DNA of 63,170 nucleotides from Paracoccaceae bacterium (GTDB taxonomy: Bacteria; Pseudomonadota; Alphaproteobacteria; Rhodobacterales; Rhodobacteraceae), in contig JAFMHK010000021.1 of assembly GCA_017854585.1 (NCBI GenBank), positions 1 through 63,170 of the forward strand, in the 5' to 3' direction. The notes beneath the pieces are model-generated. The model was not told the DNA's origin. It made no database searches and worked only from the letters and a program-made list of their open reading frames with translations. Of this stretch, positions 1-8,227 are shown piece after piece. The translations under genes were made by a program, and so were the position numbers. Every line of letters begins with the position of its first letter. Positions within the stretch are counted from its first letter, which is position 1.

Positions 1-1160
1 ACAGCCTTGCACACCAATGAGAATGGCGCCAGCGCGTCGTCGGGGACCAGCCCGCGGAAATCATTGGTCAAGAGCGTGCCCCAACCGAAGGACACGCGGA
101 CGCGGCCGGTGAACTGGGTCTGAAGCTCCACGATCTTGTCCACGTCGAGACCGTCGGAGAAGATGACGAGTTTCTCGCGCGGATCCTCGCCCCGGCTTTT
201 CCACCATGTGATGGCGGTTTCGGCCCCGGTGGCGGGATCGCCGCTATCGATCCTGATCCCCGTCCAGCCCGCCAGCCAGTCGGGCGCGTTCTGCAGGAAC
301 CCCTTGGTGCCGTAGGTGTCGGGCAGGATGATGCGCAGGTTGCCGTCATGTTCCTCGTGCCAGTCGGCCAGCACGTCATAGGGCGCGCGGGCCAGTGCCG
401 CGTCGTCCCGGGCAAGGGCCGCGTAGACCATGGGCAGTTCGTGGGCGTTGGTGCCGATGGCCTCGACCTCGCGGTTCTTGGCGATGAGGCAATTGGAGGT
501 GCCGACGAATTTCTGGCCAAGCCCTTCCTGCATCGCCTGCACGCACCAGTCTTGCCACAAGAAGGAGTGGCGGCGGCGGGTGCCGAAGTCGGCCAGCCGG
601 AGGGTCGGCACATCGCGGAGGGTTTCGACCTTTTGCCAGAGTTTGGTCATGGCGCGGGCATAGAGGACCTGTAGTTCGAACCTGCCCATGGAGCGCAGGA
701 CCGCGCGGGAGCGGAGTTCCATCAGCGTGGCGAGGGCGGGGATTTCCCACAGCATGACCTCGGGCCAGCTGCCTTCGAAGGTCAGTTCGTACTGATCGCC
801 CTTGCGTTCGAGGTGATAGGGCGGGAGGCGCAGGGCCTCGAACCAGTCCATGAATTCGGGGGTGAACATCTGGCGTTTGCCATAGAAGGTGTTGCCGCGC
901 ATCCATGTGCTTTCGCCGCGGCTGAGCCGGAGGGTGCGGATATTGTCAAGCTGCTCGCGCAGTTCGCCCTCGTCGATCAGGTGCGCCAGCGGAATGCGCG
1001 TGGTGCGGTTGATGAGCGAGAAGGTGACGCGGGTGTCGGGGTGGTTGCGGAAGACCGACTGGCACATCAGCAGCTTGTAGAAATCTGTATCGATCAGGGA
1101 GCGGACGATCGGGTCGATCTTCCACTTGTGATTATAGACGCGGGTGGCGATGTCGACCAT
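1..1160 (-). CDS. pncB: nicotinate phosphoribosyltransferase (C-terminus cut by window edge)
   Basis: Converts nicotinate and PRPP to nicotinate mononucleotide in the cytosolic NAD salvage (Preiss-Handler) route. The frame is open from an ATG at 1160 to the left edge, 386 codons, so the C-terminus lies outside the window. The family start (DTDFYKLLM, about residues 23-31) is clear. GTNAHELPM, about residue 240, carries the histidine that is phosphorylated in the family, and RIDSGDP follows in the phosphate-binding barrel. pncA, which supplies its substrate, lies 2.8 kb away on the same strand. arsH ends 84 bp upstream on the same strand, so read-through is possible. Identification is firm. 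Confidence 0.95.
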   Translation of the reverse strand, partial: MVDIATRVYNHKWKIDPIVRSLIDTDFYKLLMCQSVFRNHPDTRVTFSLINRTTRIPLAHLIDEGELREQLDNIRTLRLSRGESTWMRGNTFYGKRQMFTPEFMDWFEALRLPPYHLERKGDQYELTFEGSWPEVMLWEIPALATLMELRSRAVLRSMGRFELQVLYARAMTKLWQKVETLRDVPTLRLADFGTRRRHSFLWQDWCVQAMQEGLGQKFVGTSNCLIAKNREVEAIGTNAHELPMVYAALARDDAALARAPYDVLADWHEEHDGNLRIILPDTYGTKGFLQNAPDWLAGWTGIRIDSGDPATGAETAITWWKSRGEDPREKLVIFSDGLDVDKIVELQTQFTGRVRVSFGWGTLLTNDFRGLVPDDALAPFSLVCKA

Positions 1161-1244
1161 GCGCGGACCTCCGGTTTGACGTCGCCCGTCGGGCACTTCG
1201 TTCGCCGTCGCTTAGATCAAAGGGGAGCCGGGGTGTGCAAGCCG

Positions 1245-1955
1245 TTAGAGCGCGCGGGCGGTGTTGACGCGTTTCGACAGGGCGGCGTGGCTTTCCTTGC
1301 GTTCGGAATAGCGGTCCAGAAGGTAGGTGCGGTTGTCGCGGGTCAGGTGGGTGAATTTCACCAGCTCCTCCATCACGTCGACCATGCGGTCGTAGAAGGG
1401 AGAGGGGTGCATCCGGCCATCGGGCCCGAATTCCTGCCACGCCTTGGCAACGGAGGATTGGTTGGGGATGGTCACAAGACGCATCCAGCGGCCAAGGATG
1501 CGCAACTGGTTCACGGTATTGAAGCTTTGCGAGCCGCCGTTGACCTGCATCACCGCCAGCGTTTTGCCCTGTGTCGGGCGCACCCCGCCAAGCGACAGGG
1601 GAATCCAGTCGATCTGGGCCTTGATGATGCCGGTCATCGCGCCGTGGCGTTCCGGTGAACACCAGACAAAGCCATCGCACCACATGGCCAGATCGCGCAG
1701 TTCGGCCACCTTGGGGTGATCGGCAGGCGCATCATCAGGCAGGGGGAGACCAGAGGGGTTGAAGGTTTTCGTGACCGCACCGAAGCGGTGAAGGACGCGG
1801 GCGGCCTCTTCGCTCATCAGGCGGGAATAGGATGTTTCACGGAGCGAGCCGTAGAGCAGCAAGATCTTGACCGGGTCGCCCGCACGGTCAGGAAACAGGC
1901 GGTCGGTGTCGAGCGGCTGGTAATGCGCAGGGTCGAACGCGGGGCTGTCTGTCAT
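1245..1955 (-). CDS. arsH: ArsH-type NADPH-dependent FMN reductase
   Basis: 236 residues of the flavodoxin-like fold. ArsH proteins reduce quinones, azo dyes or organoarsenicals using NADPH and FMN. The FMN phosphate loop [13 protein letters not shown] lies near residues 32-44, and [12 protein letters not shown] and the long conserved block ending [10 protein letters not shown] are diagnostic. An upstream in-frame ATG would give about 344 residues but would run into the divergent methyltransferase gene, so the ATG at 1955, starting MTDSPAF, was chosen. No arsR, arsB or arsC neighbours are visible, so a role in arsenic resistance is not supported by context. General oxidative or quinone detoxification is an alternative. 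Confidence 0.9.
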   Translation of the reverse strand: MTDSPAFDPAHYQPLDTDRLFPDRAGDPVKILLLYGSLRETSYSRLMSEEAARVLHRFGAVTKTFNPSGLPLPDDAPADHPKVAELRDLAMWCDGFVWCSPERHGAMTGIIKAQIDWIPLSLGGVRPTQGKTLAVMQVNGGSQSFNTVNQLRILGRWMRLVTIPNQSSVAKAWQEFGPDGRMHPSPFYDRMVDVMEELVKFTHLTRDNRTYLLDRYSERKESHAALSKRVNTARAL

Positions 1956-2060
1956 CTGGTGTGTCCCGTTGAATTGGATTTGCCGACACATAGAGCGATT
2001 TTGCCGCCCCGGCCATGCGGCCCACTGGCGAGACCGTTCGGAAGCGCGTAGGCAGGCAAT

Positions 2061-3158
2061 ATGGACAGGTTCGAGATATTCATGGCCGCCCCACCGGGAT
2101 TGGAGCAGGTTCTGGTGGCGGAAGCGGCGGAGCGCGGGTTCGTGGACCCCCAGCCCGTCCCCGGTGGCGTAACGGTGCAGGGCGGGTGGCCCGATGTCTG
2201 GCGGGCGAACCTTGAGATGCGGGGCGCGGGGCGTATTCTGGCGCGGATCGGCAGTTTCCGGGCGATGCATCTGGCGCAATTGGACAAGCGCGCGCGGAAA
2301 TTCGCATGGGATCAGGTGTTGCGCCCGGATGTGCCGGTGCGGGTCGAGGTCACGTGCCGCAAGTCACGGATTTACCACGCGGGTGCAGCGACGCAGCGGA
2401 TCGAGCGGGCCTTGGTGGAGGAATTTGGCGCGACCCTGTCGGCCGAGGCAAGTCTGGTGATCAAGACGCGGATCGAGGATGATTTGTGCAGCTTCAGCGT
2501 GGATACATCCGGCGCGCCGCTGCACATTCGGGGGCATAAGGAATGGGTGGGCAAGGCACCGATGCGCGAAAATCTTGCCGCCTTGTTCCTGCGCGATTGC
2601 GGGTTTGACGGATCGCAGACCGTGGTGGACCCGATGTGCGGGTCCGGCACCTTTGTGATCGAGGCGGCAGAGATCGCGGCGGGGATGCAGGCCGGACGGT
2701 CGCGGCGGTTTGCCTTTGAGGATCTGGCCAGTTTCAACGCCGAAGCTTGGGCCGCGATGCGGCGTGACGTGGCGGTCACCGGGCCGGTCCGGTTTTATGG
2801 CTATGACCGGGATGACGGGGCCATTCGCGGGGCTGCGGCCAACGCGGAACGGGCGGGTGTCAGCGCAGCCGTGGCGTTTCAGCGGCAGGCGGTGATGGAT
2901 TTGATGCCGCCGGAGGGGCCGCCGGGGTTGATCATGGTGAACCCGCCCTATGGCGCACGGATCGGGCAGCGCAAGCTGCTGTTTTCGCTGTATGGGGCGC
3001 TGGGCAAGACGTTGAAGGAGCGGTTCAGTGGTTGGCGCGTCGGGTTGATTACCAGCGATGGGGGTCTGGCCAAGGCCGCAGGACTGGATTGGGAACCGCC
3101 GGGCGCATCGGTCAGCTTTGGCGGGCTGAAGGTGACGTTGTGGCAGACGCGGATTTAG
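2061..3158 (+). CDS. THUMP-domain class I SAM-dependent RNA methyltransferase (RlmL/YpsC type)
   Basis: 365 residues. An N-terminal ferredoxin-like and THUMP region (about 1-155) recognises RNA. The C-terminal Rossmann methyltransferase has the SAM motif [14 protein letters not shown] near residue 193 and the catalytic NPPYGARIG near residue 293, typical of N2-guanine or N6-adenine methylation of 23S rRNA. It is about half the length of the fused E. coli RlmKL and matches the stand-alone RlmL-like form. The gene is divergent from arsH and convergent with the metallopeptidase gene. The exact target nucleotide cannot be read from sequence. Confidence 0.88.
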   Translation: MDRFEIFMAAPPGLEQVLVAEAAERGFVDPQPVPGGVTVQGGWPDVWRANLEMRGAGRILARIGSFRAMHLAQLDKRARKFAWDQVLRPDVPVRVEVTCRKSRIYHAGAATQRIERALVEEFGATLSAEASLVIKTRIEDDLCSFSVDTSGAPLHIRGHKEWVGKAPMRENLAALFLRDCGFDGSQTVVDPMCGSGTFVIEAAEIAAGMQAGRSRRFAFEDLASFNAEAWAAMRRDVAVTGPVRFYGYDRDDGAIRGAAANAERAGVSAAVAFQRQAVMDLMPPEGPPGLIMVNPPYGARIGQRKLLFSLYGALGKTLKERFSGWRVGLITSDGGLAKAAGLDWEPPGASVSFGGLKVTLWQTRI

Positions 3159-3209
3159 GACGGGCAGGGGCCACGCGGGGCCGTTGATCCGGTGCGTCAG
3201 GCGGTGCGG

Positions 3210-4007
3210 TTAGCGCGCGCGCGTCTGTGATTCGATGCAAGGGAAGGCCTGACCGTCGGGAAGAACGCACAGCTCGCGCAAGAAATCCTCTCGGAGGGAT
3301 CCGTATTGCGGGAGGGCGTGTGTGTCCTCAAGCTGATCGAGGTAGGCGCTGCAGCTTGCGACGTAATAGCGTTCGCGGCGTTCCGGGTTTTCATACCATT
3401 GCGCGAACGCGGCTGCGGATGCGGCGGCGACATCGGCGGTTTCAGCCATCACCGTTTCAAACTGCACGGACAGATCAGCCACCCCCGGCCAGTCCGCAAG
3501 GGCTTGCCACGGGCCGGGGTCGCCCCGCTCACGCAGGCCCCATGTGATCAGCAGGCCGACCGCGTTGGCGTCGGCCTCCATCGCCCAGATGTTTCGCGCA
3601 TATTGTTCCATGGCAAGTGTCATGTCGGGGCAGAGGCCACGGCTGAATTGTTCGACATGGCGCAATTCGTGCAGAAGGATTGCAAGCTGGAAATCCGGAT
3701 CAAGCCCGGCGTCGATGACGACGCGGTTTGTCTCAGGCTCGAAATAGCCGAGGGCGGCGAAGGTGCTGTCGGACAGGCAAATGACAGGCGACTGATCTGC
3801 CAGCGCCTGTGCAAGGGATGGGTAGTCGGCAAGAATGGGTTCGGCCCGGTCCATCAGCGCCCTGACCGATGCCGCGTCGGGCGAGGTGTAGGGGGCCGCG
3901 AGACAGATGTCGGTGGCGTGGGCCGGACCCGTCAGAGCCAGAAACACCGCCAACCCGGCGCAGGGGGTGGCGGGCCGGACGGATGGTGTTTTCGCGTTGC
4001 TACGCAA
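3210..4007 (-). CDS. secreted DUF6782-like putative zinc metallopeptidase, TTG start
   Basis: About 265 residues. A signal peptide (hydrophobic core LAVFLALTG, likely cleavage after AHA) is followed by a domain containing HELRHVEQ, an HExxH zinc motif, with a downstream Glu-rich stretch (WAMEADANAVG) that could supply the third ligand. Two Cys pairs in the mature part fit a periplasmic protein. No ATG fits: the frame begins at TTG 4007, 8 bases inside the end of pncA, with AGGGG at the right spacing, so it is probably translationally coupled to pncA. An ATG at 4124 would overlap pncA by 125 bases and read its shadow frame. The substrate is unknown, and the peptidase role is inferred from the motif only. 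Confidence 0.72.
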   Translation of the reverse strand: MRSNAKTPSVRPATPCAGLAVFLALTGPAHATDICLAAPYTSPDAASVRALMDRAEPILADYPSLAQALADQSPVICLSDSTFAALGYFEPETNRVVIDAGLDPDFQLAILLHELRHVEQFSRGLCPDMTLAMEQYARNIWAMEADANAVGLLITWGLRERGDPGPWQALADWPGVADLSVQFETVMAETADVAAASAAAFAQWYENPERRERYYVASCSAYLDQLEDTHALPQYGSLREDFLRELCVLPDGQAFPCIESQTRAR

Positions 4008-4593
4008 TCCGGACCCCTGCCGCCTGCATCCCGCCGGTTGCCGCAGCCAGCGATCCGTCGAAGTCGATCGCGCGGCAGAGGTCTGCGCGGACGGTAACGG
4101 CAAACCCCAGTTTCGCGGCGTCAACGGCGGAATAGTTCACGCAGAAATCGGTGGCGAGGCCGACCATGGTCAGGTCGGTGATGCCGCGTGTTTTCAGGTA
4201 GCCCTCAAGCCCGGTGGGGGTGGTGTGGTCATTTTCGAAAAAGGCGGAATAGCTGTCGATCGCGGGGTTCATGCCCTTGCGGATGATGAGGTCGGCGCGA
4301 TCGGTGATCAGGTCGGGGTGAAACCGTGCCCCGGTGGTGCCTTGAATGCAGTGATCCGGCCAGAGCACCTGCAGGCCATAGGGGAATTGCATCACCGACA
4401 TGGGGGCCGCGCCGTCATGCTGGCTGGCGAAGCTGGCGTGGTCCGCCGGGTGCCAGTCCTGCGTCAGGATCACGGCGGGAAATTCCGCCATCAGGGCGTT
4501 GATGCCCGGAACGATGTCATCGCCGCCGGGCACGGCCAGCGCGCCGCCGGGACAAAAGTCGTTTTGCACGTCGATCACGATGAGGGCTTTCAT
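4000..4593 (-). CDS. pncA: nicotinamidase
   Basis: 197 residues of the cysteine hydrolase (isochorismatase-like) fold. It deamidates nicotinamide to nicotinate, which PncB then uses. The catalytic triad is visible as Asp8 (VIDVQNDF), Lys106 (IIRKG) and Cys151 (ATDFCVNYS). Metal ligands are Asp46, His48 (TQDWHPADH) and probably His81. Length is normal for the bacterial enzyme. The gene is divergent from trhO, and its 3' end overlaps the metallopeptidase start by 8 bp. Confidence 0.95.
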   Translation of the reverse strand: MKALIVIDVQNDFCPGGALAVPGGDDIVPGINALMAEFPAVILTQDWHPADHASFASQHDGAAPMSVMQFPYGLQVLWPDHCIQGTTGARFHPDLITDRADLIIRKGMNPAIDSYSAFFENDHTTPTGLEGYLKTRGITDLTMVGLATDFCVNYSAVDAAKLGFAVTVRADLCRAIDFDGSLAAATGGMQAAGVRIA

Positions 4594-4683
4594 GGAACCT
4601 CCGGGGGCTGGGGTATGGGCGCAGCATAGGTTTTCCTCACCCTACGGGTTGAGAACAGTCATGCAACGGCGTATCTGGCGGAA

Positions 4684-5589
4684 ATGTTCATGGTTGCGGC
4701 GCTCTATCATTTCACGCGTGTTCCAGACCCGGACGCCTTGCGCAGGCCGTTGGCGGCCCTGTGCGCGGATGTCGGTGTGAAGGGGTCATTGTTGATCGCG
4801 CGGGAGGGGATCAACGGAACGATCGCGGGCACCAGAGACGGGGTCGAGGCGGTGCTTGCGCATATCCGGAGGCTGCCGGGTTTCGCGGCGCTGGAGTGGA
4901 AGGAAAGCAGCGCGGCAGAGGCACCGTTTCGCCGCCTGAAGGTCCGGCTGAAGCGCGAGATCGTGACGATGGGCCAACCCGATGTGGACCCGACCTGCGC
5001 CGTGGGCCGCTATGTGGAGGCCGCGGATTGGAATGCGTTGATCAGCGCGCCGGATGTGGCCGTGATTGACACGCGGAACGATTACGAGGTGGCGATTGGC
5101 ACCTTTGACGGCGCGATTGATCCGGGCACCGAAAGCTTTCGCGATTTTCCGGCATGGTGGGAAAAGAACGCCGAGCGGTTTCACAACAAACGGATCGCCA
5201 TGTTCTGCACTGGCGGCATAAGATGCGAGAAATCAACAGGTTATCTTGTGCAACAGGGCGTGCCAGAGGTGTATCACCTGAAGGGCGGGATCCTGAAATA
5301 TCTTGAGGAGGTGCCGCATGACGAGAGCCTGTGGCGCGGCGAATGTTTCGTGTTCGATGAACGCGTCAGCGTGGGCCACGGCCTGCAACAAGGGCCGCAT
5401 CGCCTGTGCCGGGCGTGCCGTCGGGCCCTGACGCCCGAGGATGAACAAAGGCCCGCGTTCGAGAAGGGCGTGCAGTGCCACCATTGCGTGGATGAGCATT
5501 CGGACGCCGACCGCGCGCGATTCCGCGAGCGGCAGAAACAGATGGACTTGGCGGCAGCACGCGGCGTGCCGCATTTGGGGGCGGAATGA
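4684..5589 (+). CDS. trhO: tRNA uridine(34) hydroxylase, rhodanese-domain
   Basis: 301 residues, YceA/TrhO family, which hydroxylates U34 of tRNA using molecular oxygen on the way to 5-(carboxy)methoxyuridine. The N-terminal acylphosphatase-like part ([17 protein letters not shown]) is followed by a rhodanese domain with the active-site cysteine in [12 protein letters not shown] near residue 180, and a Cys-rich tail ([12 protein letters not shown]) that may bind metal. Two in-frame ATGs lie at 4684 and 4690; the second has better spacing to GGCGGAA. The stop overlaps the next gene by 4 bp (ATGA). Confidence 0.92.
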   Translation: MFMVAALYHFTRVPDPDALRRPLAALCADVGVKGSLLIAREGINGTIAGTRDGVEAVLAHIRRLPGFAALEWKESSAAEAPFRRLKVRLKREIVTMGQPDVDPTCAVGRYVEAADWNALISAPDVAVIDTRNDYEVAIGTFDGAIDPGTESFRDFPAWWEKNAERFHNKRIAMFCTGGIRCEKSTGYLVQQGVPEVYHLKGGILKYLEEVPHDESLWRGECFVFDERVSVGHGLQQGPHRLCRACRRALTPEDEQRPAFEKGVQCHHCVDEHSDADRARFRERQKQMDLAAARGVPHLGAE

Positions 5590-6152
5590 ACGATCTTGCG
5601 TTGGAGACACGCACGGGCCTGCCCGATGCGCTGCGGGTTTTGTTGGAGGAGCTTCCGCGAGAAGCATGGGCCCGGCACCCGCAGTTTCACGGGCTGGTCA
5701 GTTTCTGGCTGGACCGCCACCTGATGTTTCGCAAGCTGACCGACCATATGGCCACCGAGACGCAGGCGATGCTGGACAAACAGCGGGATCCGATCGGTTT
5801 TGCGCAAGGTGTCGCGCGGTATGGCGGTATGTTCGTGGAACAGTTGCACGGGCATCACCAGATCGAGGATCAGCATTACTTTCCGATTTTGGCGCAACGC
5901 GACGCGCGGATCATCAAGGGGTTTGATCTGCTGGATGCGGACCATCACGCGCTGGACGGGCATATCGCGCGGTTCGTGGAGGGTGCGAATGGTGCAATCC
6001 GGGGTGCGCAGGGCAAGGACCCGCGCAAGGCGGCGGAAGGGTTCCGCGCAGGTCTGGCGGACATGCAACGCCTGTTGGACCGCCATCTGGTGGATGAAGA
6101 AGAACTGATTGTGCCCGTGATCCTGACCTATGGGGCGCAGGGGCTGAGCTGA
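5586..6152 (+). CDS. hemerythrin HHE-domain protein
   Basis: 188 residues, predicted all-helical. The iron-ligand pattern of HHE cation-binding proteins is present: [13 protein letters not shown] (about residue 93), [10 protein letters not shown] (about residue 120) and [12 protein letters not shown] (about residue 166). Such proteins bind a di-iron centre and sense or store oxygen, NO or iron. The 4-bp overlap with trhO indicates co-translation, and TrhO uses O2 directly, so a shared link to oxygen is plausible but inferred. A hairpin-free stretch of about 240 bp follows. Confidence 0.8.
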   Translation: MNDLALETRTGLPDALRVLLEELPREAWARHPQFHGLVSFWLDRHLMFRKLTDHMATETQAMLDKQRDPIGFAQGVARYGGMFVEQLHGHHQIEDQHYFPILAQRDARIIKGFDLLDADHHALDGHIARFVEGANGAIRGAQGKDPRKAAEGFRAGLADMQRLLDRHLVDEEELIVPVILTYGAQGLS

Positions 6153-6394
6153 GGCGGGCCTTGCAGTCAGGCCGAGGTGCCATGGGCATGATGATCCGGC
6201 TGCTTGGCGATGGCCGTTTTTGCCCGGCACGCGCTTGCGGCCAGACATCGGGCTTGGATGTACGCGACCGTCATCGGCGTGCGCCGCCTGCATCAAGATC
6301 TAGGGCTTCGGGGTAGGCTTGCATCGGGATGATTTAAGCGGCCTGCCCCTCATGCTGATCGCGGGACCCCGGTATTGGGTGGCGCCCCGGCGCA

Positions 6395-6428
6395 CCCGCC
6401 CCCGCAGCATAGGCCGTGCAGGGGCGGG
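6395..6428 (-). terminator. GC-rich hairpin downstream of the curli-like genes
   Basis: 12-base arms at 6395-6406 and 6417-6428 with one mismatch and a 10-base loop start 11 bases past the stop of the last curlin gene on the minus strand. No U-run follows, so it may protect the 3' end or act as a weak terminator. The rest of 6153-6438 shows no gene. Confidence 0.45.
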
Positions 6429-6438
6429 GCGGTTCAGA

Positions 6439-6846
6439 TCAGTCGAAACCGAACTGGAAGGTCAGGCCGGCGCGGCCATTCCGGTTTTGAGTGATGGCCG
6501 CGTTCGTGCCGTTGCCGAATTGAAAGATGCCATGCGCCTGATTGTAACCGGTCTGCCGGAGGGTGGCATTATGGCGGTTGCCCTCTTGATGGATGATACC
6601 CGTGGAGCCGCCTGCCGCGGCCTGCTGAATGGCGGCGCCGTTCAGGTTGCCGTTCTGATTGACATAGGCACCCGATTCCACGCCGCGTGCGATCTGATAC
6701 AGCATCAGGCCACCGCGGATGATGTCCGCCTCTTTCTGGTTGTTGGCGTTGAGGTGGAAGCTGAGCATGCCTTGGGCAGCGGCGGGCAGAGCGGTGAAAG
6801 CGGTGACTGCGATCAGGGCGGCGGCGGTAAATGTTTTCTTGAACAT
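6439..6846 (-). CDS. curlin-repeat amyloid subunit (CsgB/CsgA-like)
   Basis: 135 residues. A signal peptide (cleaved after PAAA, before QGMLS) is followed by a region without repeats and then imperfect curlin repeats of the Q-x-G-x2-N-x-A-x3-Q type (for example HQEGNRHNATLRQTG and FQFGNGTNAAITQ). Such secreted proteins form curli amyloid fibres on the cell surface. The start at 6846 (MFKKTF) has AAAGGA 8 bases upstream; an ATG at 6879 is less likely. It is last in a three-gene cluster with csgH and another curlin. The repeat-poor N-terminal half suggests a minor or nucleator subunit, which is inference. Confidence 0.8.
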   Translation of the reverse strand: MFKKTFTAAALIAVTAFTALPAAAQGMLSFHLNANNQKEADIIRGGLMLYQIARGVESGAYVNQNGNLNGAAIQQAAAGGSTGIIHQEGNRHNATLRQTGYNQAHGIFQFGNGTNAAITQNRNGRAGLTFQFGFD

Positions 6847-6917
6847 GGGATTGGTCCTTTGGGAAAATGGGCTGGGCAAAGATCGTCGGACAAAAGGGTT
6901 GGGGTCTTGAATGCGGT

Positions 6918-7301
6918 TCAGATGGCGGTGGGGCAGGTGAAGACGCGGCCGTCAATTTCAACGGTCATGTCCGTATCAAGCCCGGTGGTGGAGCCGTTCA
7001 TCACGACCCGACCGAGGGTTTCGGTTTCCCCGGCGCGGAGCGAGAACGACCCGCCCTGATTGACGACGTTGCCGCCGCGCGTGACGCGGAGCCGGTAGAT
7101 GCCGGAGACGGCTTCGTCTGACTGAAGCATACCTTCTATAAGAATTCCGCTGCTTGTTTCGTCGATGACGACGGCGCAGGTCAGCGGGGCTTGGGCCTCG
7201 ATGGTGCCGGTCTGGGCCACGATGGCGCCGCAGCCGACGACGAGGGCCGACAGGGCCAAGCCGAGGGTGGCGCGGGCAGGGGTGTGACGGAGCGTGTTCA
7301 T
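6918..7301 (-). CDS. csgH: CsgH-like curli chaperone
   Basis: 127 residues. CsgH is the alphaproteobacterial counterpart of CsgC, a small periplasmic Ig-like protein that stops curlin from polymerising inside the cell. The mature part is beta-rich with a Cys pair (LTCAVV near residue 43 and VFTCPTAI at the C-terminus) and the conserved GIYRLRVTRGG and SLRAGETETLG blocks. The N-terminal segment contains LVVGC, which could be read as a lipobox, so a lipoprotein form is possible. The start at 7301 has AAAGGA upstream. It lies between two curlin genes, which supports the call. Confidence 0.8.
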   Translation of the reverse strand: MNTLRHTPARATLGLALSALVVGCGAIVAQTGTIEAQAPLTCAVVIDETSSGILIEGMLQSDEAVSGIYRLRVTRGGNVVNQGGSFSLRAGETETLGRVVMNGSTTGLDTDMTVEIDGRVFTCPTAI

Positions 7302-7379
7302 GGCTGGGATCCTTTCCGTGAAAGACGGGGTTGGAGCATCTGGGGGCGCGGTAAATTCCACACCCCCAGATGCAGGGTG

Positions 7380-7817
7380 TCAGTTCTGGATGATCAGGGC
7401 GATGTTGCCATTGCCGTAGGTGCGAGAGTTGGCGGTGTTACCATTGCCCACCTGAATCACGCCGACGGCGTTGTTGTTGCCGTAGGTATCGACCTGCGCG
7501 CGGTTGTTGGCCCCGAACTGAGCGATGCCAGTGGCGTTGCCATGGCCGAACTGATTGGTGGTGGCGTTGTTGTGCCAACCTTGCTGGCCGACCGAGGTGG
7601 TGTTCCAGTTGCCATCGGTGGAGGTGATGGTCGTGTTGCCCCAGCCATGTTGATACACGGCGGTGCGGTTGCAAAACCCGTTTTGACCGATGGCCAGACC
7701 GTTGCCCCAACCGAATTGGCTGGTCGACGCGGTGTTGCATGACGCGAATGCCGGCGCCGAGAGCGAAACGATGAGGGCGATGGACAGGGCAGCTTGTTTT
7801 GCGATCGAGAAGGTCAT
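7380..7817 (-). CDS. curlin-repeat major subunit (CsgA-like)
   Basis: 145 residues. After a signal peptide ending APAFA come about five tandem repeats of roughly 22 residues, each with Q-x-G and N-x-A/T positions (SQFGWGNGLAIGQNG, YQHGWGNTTITSTDG, GQQGWHNNATTNQFG, AQFGANNRAQVDTYG, IQVGNGNTANSRTYG), ending in IALIIQN. This is the ladder expected of a curli fibre subunit. There is one Cys just after the signal and one in the first repeat. It is first in the cluster, with AAAGGAG upstream of the ATG. The curli secretion genes csgG, csgE and csgF are not in the window. Confidence 0.85.
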   Translation of the reverse strand: MTFSIAKQAALSIALIVSLSAPAFASCNTASTSQFGWGNGLAIGQNGFCNRTAVYQHGWGNTTITSTDGNWNTTSVGQQGWHNNATTNQFGHGNATGIAQFGANNRAQVDTYGNNNAVGVIQVGNGNTANSRTYGNGNIALIIQN

Positions 7818-7943
7818 GTGCGTGCTCCTTTAATGAGGCTTGGTGAAAGTGGTTTTGGCGTTGTGCGGCCCGTGCTTGCAGGTGCGGTTGAGCCGATGAC
7901 CAAATCTTGCCCCAACCTGCCGCGCCAACAAATATCATTGGGG

Positions 7944-7958
7944 CGTTATGCGATAACG
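7944..7958. promoter_or_regulatory. perfect dyad upstream of the curlin operon
   Basis: CGTTAT-GCG-ATAACG, perfect 6-base arms with a 3-base spacer, about 127-141 bp upstream of the first curlin start and within the AT-richest part of the gap. It resembles a dimeric regulator operator. The regulator is unknown. Confidence 0.4.
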
Positions 7959-8060
7959 TCGATGAATAGGTATATTTGTCAGATGGTTAGTATTTTTTCA
8001 GCTGCGCCATGCCGGTGTGCCTTGGCGCCTTGATGGCGGTGCGTGACGGCACACGCATGA

Positions 8061-8084
8061 CCGCCGCCGGGGTTTTGGCGGCGG
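8061..8084 (-). terminator. GC hairpin after the dehydrogenase gene
   Basis: Perfect 8-base arms at 8061-8068 and 8077-8084 with an 8-base loop, about 145 bp past the dehydrogenase stop. There is no U-run on the minus strand, so termination is only a possibility. Confidence 0.3.
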
Positions 8085-8227
8085 TTTGCCCGCCCGTGAC
8101 GGGGGGGATTCGGGCAAGAGGCCCGTGATGAATGCCGATCACGGAATGCTTGCGCAAGACGGCCTGCGGGGCAGCCCGCAGCGCTTGCGCAGCGTCAGGC
8201 GCGGGGGCCTATCGCGAAGGGTGACGC

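Larger units (their letters stand above)
7818..8227. other. 410-bp non-coding interval upstream of the curli-like genes
   Basis: No credible gene is seen. It holds a 15-bp dyad at 7944-7958, an AT-richer stretch around 7930-8000 that could carry the curli promoter reading leftward, and a GC hairpin at 8061-8084 that may end transcription from the dehydrogenase gene. Confidence 0.5.

Noticed and set aside
3306..4097. A 263-codon plus-strand frame opposite the metallopeptidase and pncA
   Set aside because: It mirrors genes with catalytic motifs on the minus strand and lacks a ribosome site or domain.
5274..6296. A 340-codon frame antisense to trhO and the hemerythrin gene
   Set aside because: Both sense genes are clearly recognisable and the antisense protein has no motif.
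7380..7817. CRISPR or DNA tandem-repeat array in the first curlin gene
   Set aside because: The repeats are in the protein (about 22 residues) with varied codons, inside one signal-peptide-bearing frame.
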